From the NCBI GenBank assembly GCA_030622375.1, contig JAUXGC010000020.1, positions 1 through 14,707 on the forward strand: a stretch of DNA of 14,707 bases. Direction: 5' to 3'. The translations under genes and the position numbers were made by a program. Shown piece by piece: positions 12,808 through 14,707 of the stretch. Below the pieces are notes generated by a model. The model saw only the letters and a program-made list of their open reading frames with translations. It made no database searches and was not told the origin of the DNA. Source of the stretch: Sulfurovum sp. GTDB lineage: Bacteria; Campylobacterota; Campylobacteria; Campylobacterales; Sulfurovaceae. The stretch's first letter is position 1. The number at the start of each line of letters is the position of its first letter.

Positions 12808-14397
12808 TTAAAGTGTTGCGTAACTCACACTAATGCATGCTTCTAGTGCCGAAAGTTCGTCAAGTACTTTTTTGTGTATTTGTCCATCTACATGAACCAC
12901 AGCTAGTGCCTGTTGCTTATTATCTCTTCCTAGTCTAAAATCAGAAATATTAAGATTGTTTTTAGCCATAATTCTACCAACATCACCAATTACACCCGGT
13001 GTATCTGTATTTCTAAAGAAAATCATTGTTCCTTTTGGCTCAACATCTAAAGTATAGTCATCAATCTCTATAATTCTTTGTACTACATCATCAAAAACTG
13101 TGCCGGCAATAGAAATAGTGCCATCTACTGTAGTTAATTTTATACCTACCTTATTGGTAAATCCGCTATTGTTTGGTTTTTCTTCTTTAGTGATATCTAT
13201 ACCACGTTCATCTGCAACAAACTCTACATTTACATAATTTACCTGATCGCCCAAAGACTCCGTGAGGACTCCAACCGCAGCAAAAGTACTCATAGATTCT
13301 AAATGTTTTGCCACAGGACCAGCAGCAGTCACTCTAATAGATTTTACAGCACTTCTTGTAATTTGAGCACTCATATGTCCCATTTTTTGGATAAGTTCAA
13401 GATAAGGTCTCACAAAATCTGGTAACTCATTCTCTTTAATTGGTAAGTTAAGCGCATTAGGGTATGAAATGCCTTTTGCCGCAGCTATAGCATTTTCTGC
13501 TGCTTGAGTCGCAATATTTTTTTGTGACTCTTTAGTATTTGCACCAAGATGAGGAGTTACTGTCACATTATCAAGGTCCAACAGTGGATGGTCTGTTGCA
13601 GGCTCTTTGCTAAATACATCAATACCAGCCATCTCTATCTTTCCAGAAATAAGCCCTTCCACAAGAGCATCTTCGTCATAAAGACCTCCTCTAGCACAAT
13701 TGATGAGAATCACACCATCTTTCATTTTCGCAATCTCTTGCCTACCTATTATTCCAATGGTTTCTTGATTTTTAGGCGTATGAATACTAATAATATCACA
13801 AGCCAAAATATCTTCAAAGTTTTTTGTATAAGCTACATCTAAATCAGTTGCCTTACTTGAATCTATATATGGATCGTATGTGAGTACATCCATTTCAAAT
13901 GCTTTAGCTCTTTTTGCTACCCTTGAACCAATATTTCCAAAACCAATAATACCTAGCTTTTTACCTTTAAGCTCTGTACCATACCAGTCTTGTCTTCTCC
14001 ATATACGATCATTTTTAAGATTATTGTGTGCATAGGGAAATTTTCTTACACAAGAGAGTAAATGTGTCATAGTGAGTTCAACTGCTGCAATGGTATTTGC
14101 AGTAGGAACATTCATAATCACAATCCCTTGCTTGCTGGCAGCAGGAATATCTACATTATCTACACCTACACCGGCACGTACAATAGCTGTAATTTTTTTG
14201 GCTGCAGTTAAAAATTTATCATCTACATCGGTAGAAGATCTTGTAATGGCAACATCTGCCAAAGGAATAAACTTAGAAATAAGTAACTCTTTAGGCTCAT
14301 CTGCTGCGTTTATAAATTCTATCTCATCATCATTGGCAAGGATATCTAATCCATCTTGATGTATATGGTCACAAACAACAATTGTTCTTTTTGACAT
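12808..14397 (-). CDS. serA: D-3-phosphoglycerate dehydrogenase
   Basis: A 529-residue long-type SerA, which oxidises 3-phosphoglycerate to 3-phosphohydroxypyruvate, the first step of serine synthesis. The N-terminal substrate domain contains VRAGVGVDNVD (73-83). The NAD domain has GFGNIG (152-157) followed by the acidic TYDPY. The catalytic set is Arg236 (NCARGG), Glu265 (SKEP) and His283 (TPHLGA). An intervening (ASB) domain covers about 320-450 and an ACT domain 455-529 (FRNTDTPGVIGDVG), the usual site of serine feedback. The start ATG lies 9 nt behind the rpsA stop with AAAGG upstream, so it is very likely co-transcribed with rpsA, as in other Campylobacterota where the two genes lie close together. 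Confidence 0.96.
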   Translation of the reverse strand: MSKRTIVVCDHIHQDGLDILANDDEIEFINAADEPKELLISKFIPLADVAITRSSTDVDDKFLTAAKKITAIVRAGVGVDNVDIPAASKQGIVIMNVPTANTIAAVELTMTHLLSCVRKFPYAHNNLKNDRIWRRQDWYGTELKGKKLGIIGFGNIGSRVAKRAKAFEMDVLTYDPYIDSSKATDLDVAYTKNFEDILACDIISIHTPKNQETIGIIGRQEIAKMKDGVILINCARGGLYDEDALVEGLISGKIEMAGIDVFSKEPATDHPLLDLDNVTVTPHLGANTKESQKNIATQAAENAIAAAKGISYPNALNLPIKENELPDFVRPYLELIQKMGHMSAQITRSAVKSIRVTAAGPVAKHLESMSTFAAVGVLTESLGDQVNYVNVEFVADERGIDITKEEKPNNSGFTNKVGIKLTTVDGTISIAGTVFDDVVQRIIEIDDYTLDVEPKGTMIFFRNTDTPGVIGDVGRIMAKNNLNISDFRLGRDNKQQALAVVHVDGQIHKKVLDELSALEACISVSYATL

Positions 14398-14406
14398 TAG
14401 TAGCCT

Positions 14407-14707
14407 TTATTTTTTAAATGCATCGCCAAATGCGTCGCCAAGAGTCATGCTGTCATCTTGCTCTAAATTAAGTTGATCCATGGCCTCTCTCTCTTCTTGA
14501 CGCTCAAGTCTTTTTACAGAGACTCTAACTCTATCCGTATTACCATCAATAAAGCTAATTACACCTTTAATCTCTTGACCTTTTTCAATCTCATCAAATT
14601 TAAGTGGGTGAAGATCTTCTGTTCTGATAAGTGCATCGATGTTGTCTTCAAGTGAAATAAATACACCGAAGTCTTTTTTATCTTTTACAGTTCCCGTTAC
14701 GATAGAA
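14407..14707 (-). CDS. rpsA: 30S ribosomal protein S1, C-terminal part (partial)
   Basis: About 99 C-terminal residues of S1, which helps bind mRNA on the 30S subunit. The segment shows the end of one S1 OB-fold repeat, with GTVKDKKDFGVFISLEDNID, then DGLIHxSDL-like ALIRTEDLHP, the KGQEIKGVISFID linker and the closing strand RVRVSVKRLE. It ends in an acidic tail (LEQDDSMTLGDAFGDAFKK). The N-terminal part lies beyond the right edge. Synteny with serA supports the call. Confidence 0.93.
   Translation of the reverse strand, partial: SIVTGTVKDKKDFGVFISLEDNIDALIRTEDLHPLKFDEIEKGQEIKGVISFIDGNTDRVRVSVKRLERQEEREAMDQLNLEQDDSMTLGDAFGDAFKK

Noticed and set aside
14072..14359. Plus-strand open frame over serA, and similar ones over efp, trpG and the RND genes
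   Set aside because: They lie antisense to clearly conserved proteins, show low-complexity composition and have no ribosome binding sites.

Overview
The window reads as chromosomal DNA of a Campylobacterota bacterium of the chemolithoautotrophic Sulfurovum/Sulfurimonas type. This rests on low GC with A/T-rich intergenic DNA, an ATP-citrate lyase beta subunit gene (aclB, a marker of the reductive TCA cycle), a flavodoxin:quinone-reductase-type oxidoreductase as in Helicobacter and Campylobacter, the neighbour pair rpsA-serA, and promoters that are mostly a good -10 (often extended TGnTATAAT) without a clear -35. The genus is inference; no species is claimed.

Layout from left to right. All genes but one are on the minus strand. 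(1) 1-465: N-terminal part of aclB, leaving the window. (2) 583-2817: a polytopic membrane protein, a TrpG/PabA glutamine amidotransferase, a 51-aa very basic small protein with an ArfA-like pattern, and a secreted OB-fold protein. (3) 2861-4993: a Gpt-like purine phosphoribosyltransferase, a DJ-1/PfpI protein and an FqrB-type flavoprotein. (4) 4994-5348: a 355-bp regulatory gap holding a decayed C-terminus of a second efflux membrane-fusion protein, a dyad, and a 14-bp direct repeat flanking a plus-strand promoter. (5) 5349-6407, plus strand: a secreted protein with an internally duplicated, DUF302-like fold. (6) 6461-7027: elongation factor P. (7) 7127-12623: a four-gene tripartite efflux operon (outer-membrane factor, periplasmic adaptor, RND N-half, RND C-half) with tandem promoters in front and a strong hairpin terminator behind. 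(8) 12808-14707: serA, 9 nt behind the 3' end of rpsA (ribosomal protein S1).

How the genes work together. The efflux operon should make one envelope-spanning pump; three of its four genes are joined by a 4-nt ATGA overlap or a 3-nt gap. Its most unusual feature is that the RND permease is made as two half-transporters, cut exactly between TM6 and TM7, with a well placed ribosome binding site for the second half. AclB and the FqrB-type enzyme can be placed in the same physiology (carbon fixation through the reductive TCA cycle and low-potential electron carriers), but nothing in the sequence couples their expression. The rest is housekeeping: serine and tryptophan/folate synthesis, purine salvage and translation.

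The items most worth a second look are the split RND permease, the ArfA-like small gene, the adaptor relic, and the repeat-flanked promoter of the DUF302-like gene.
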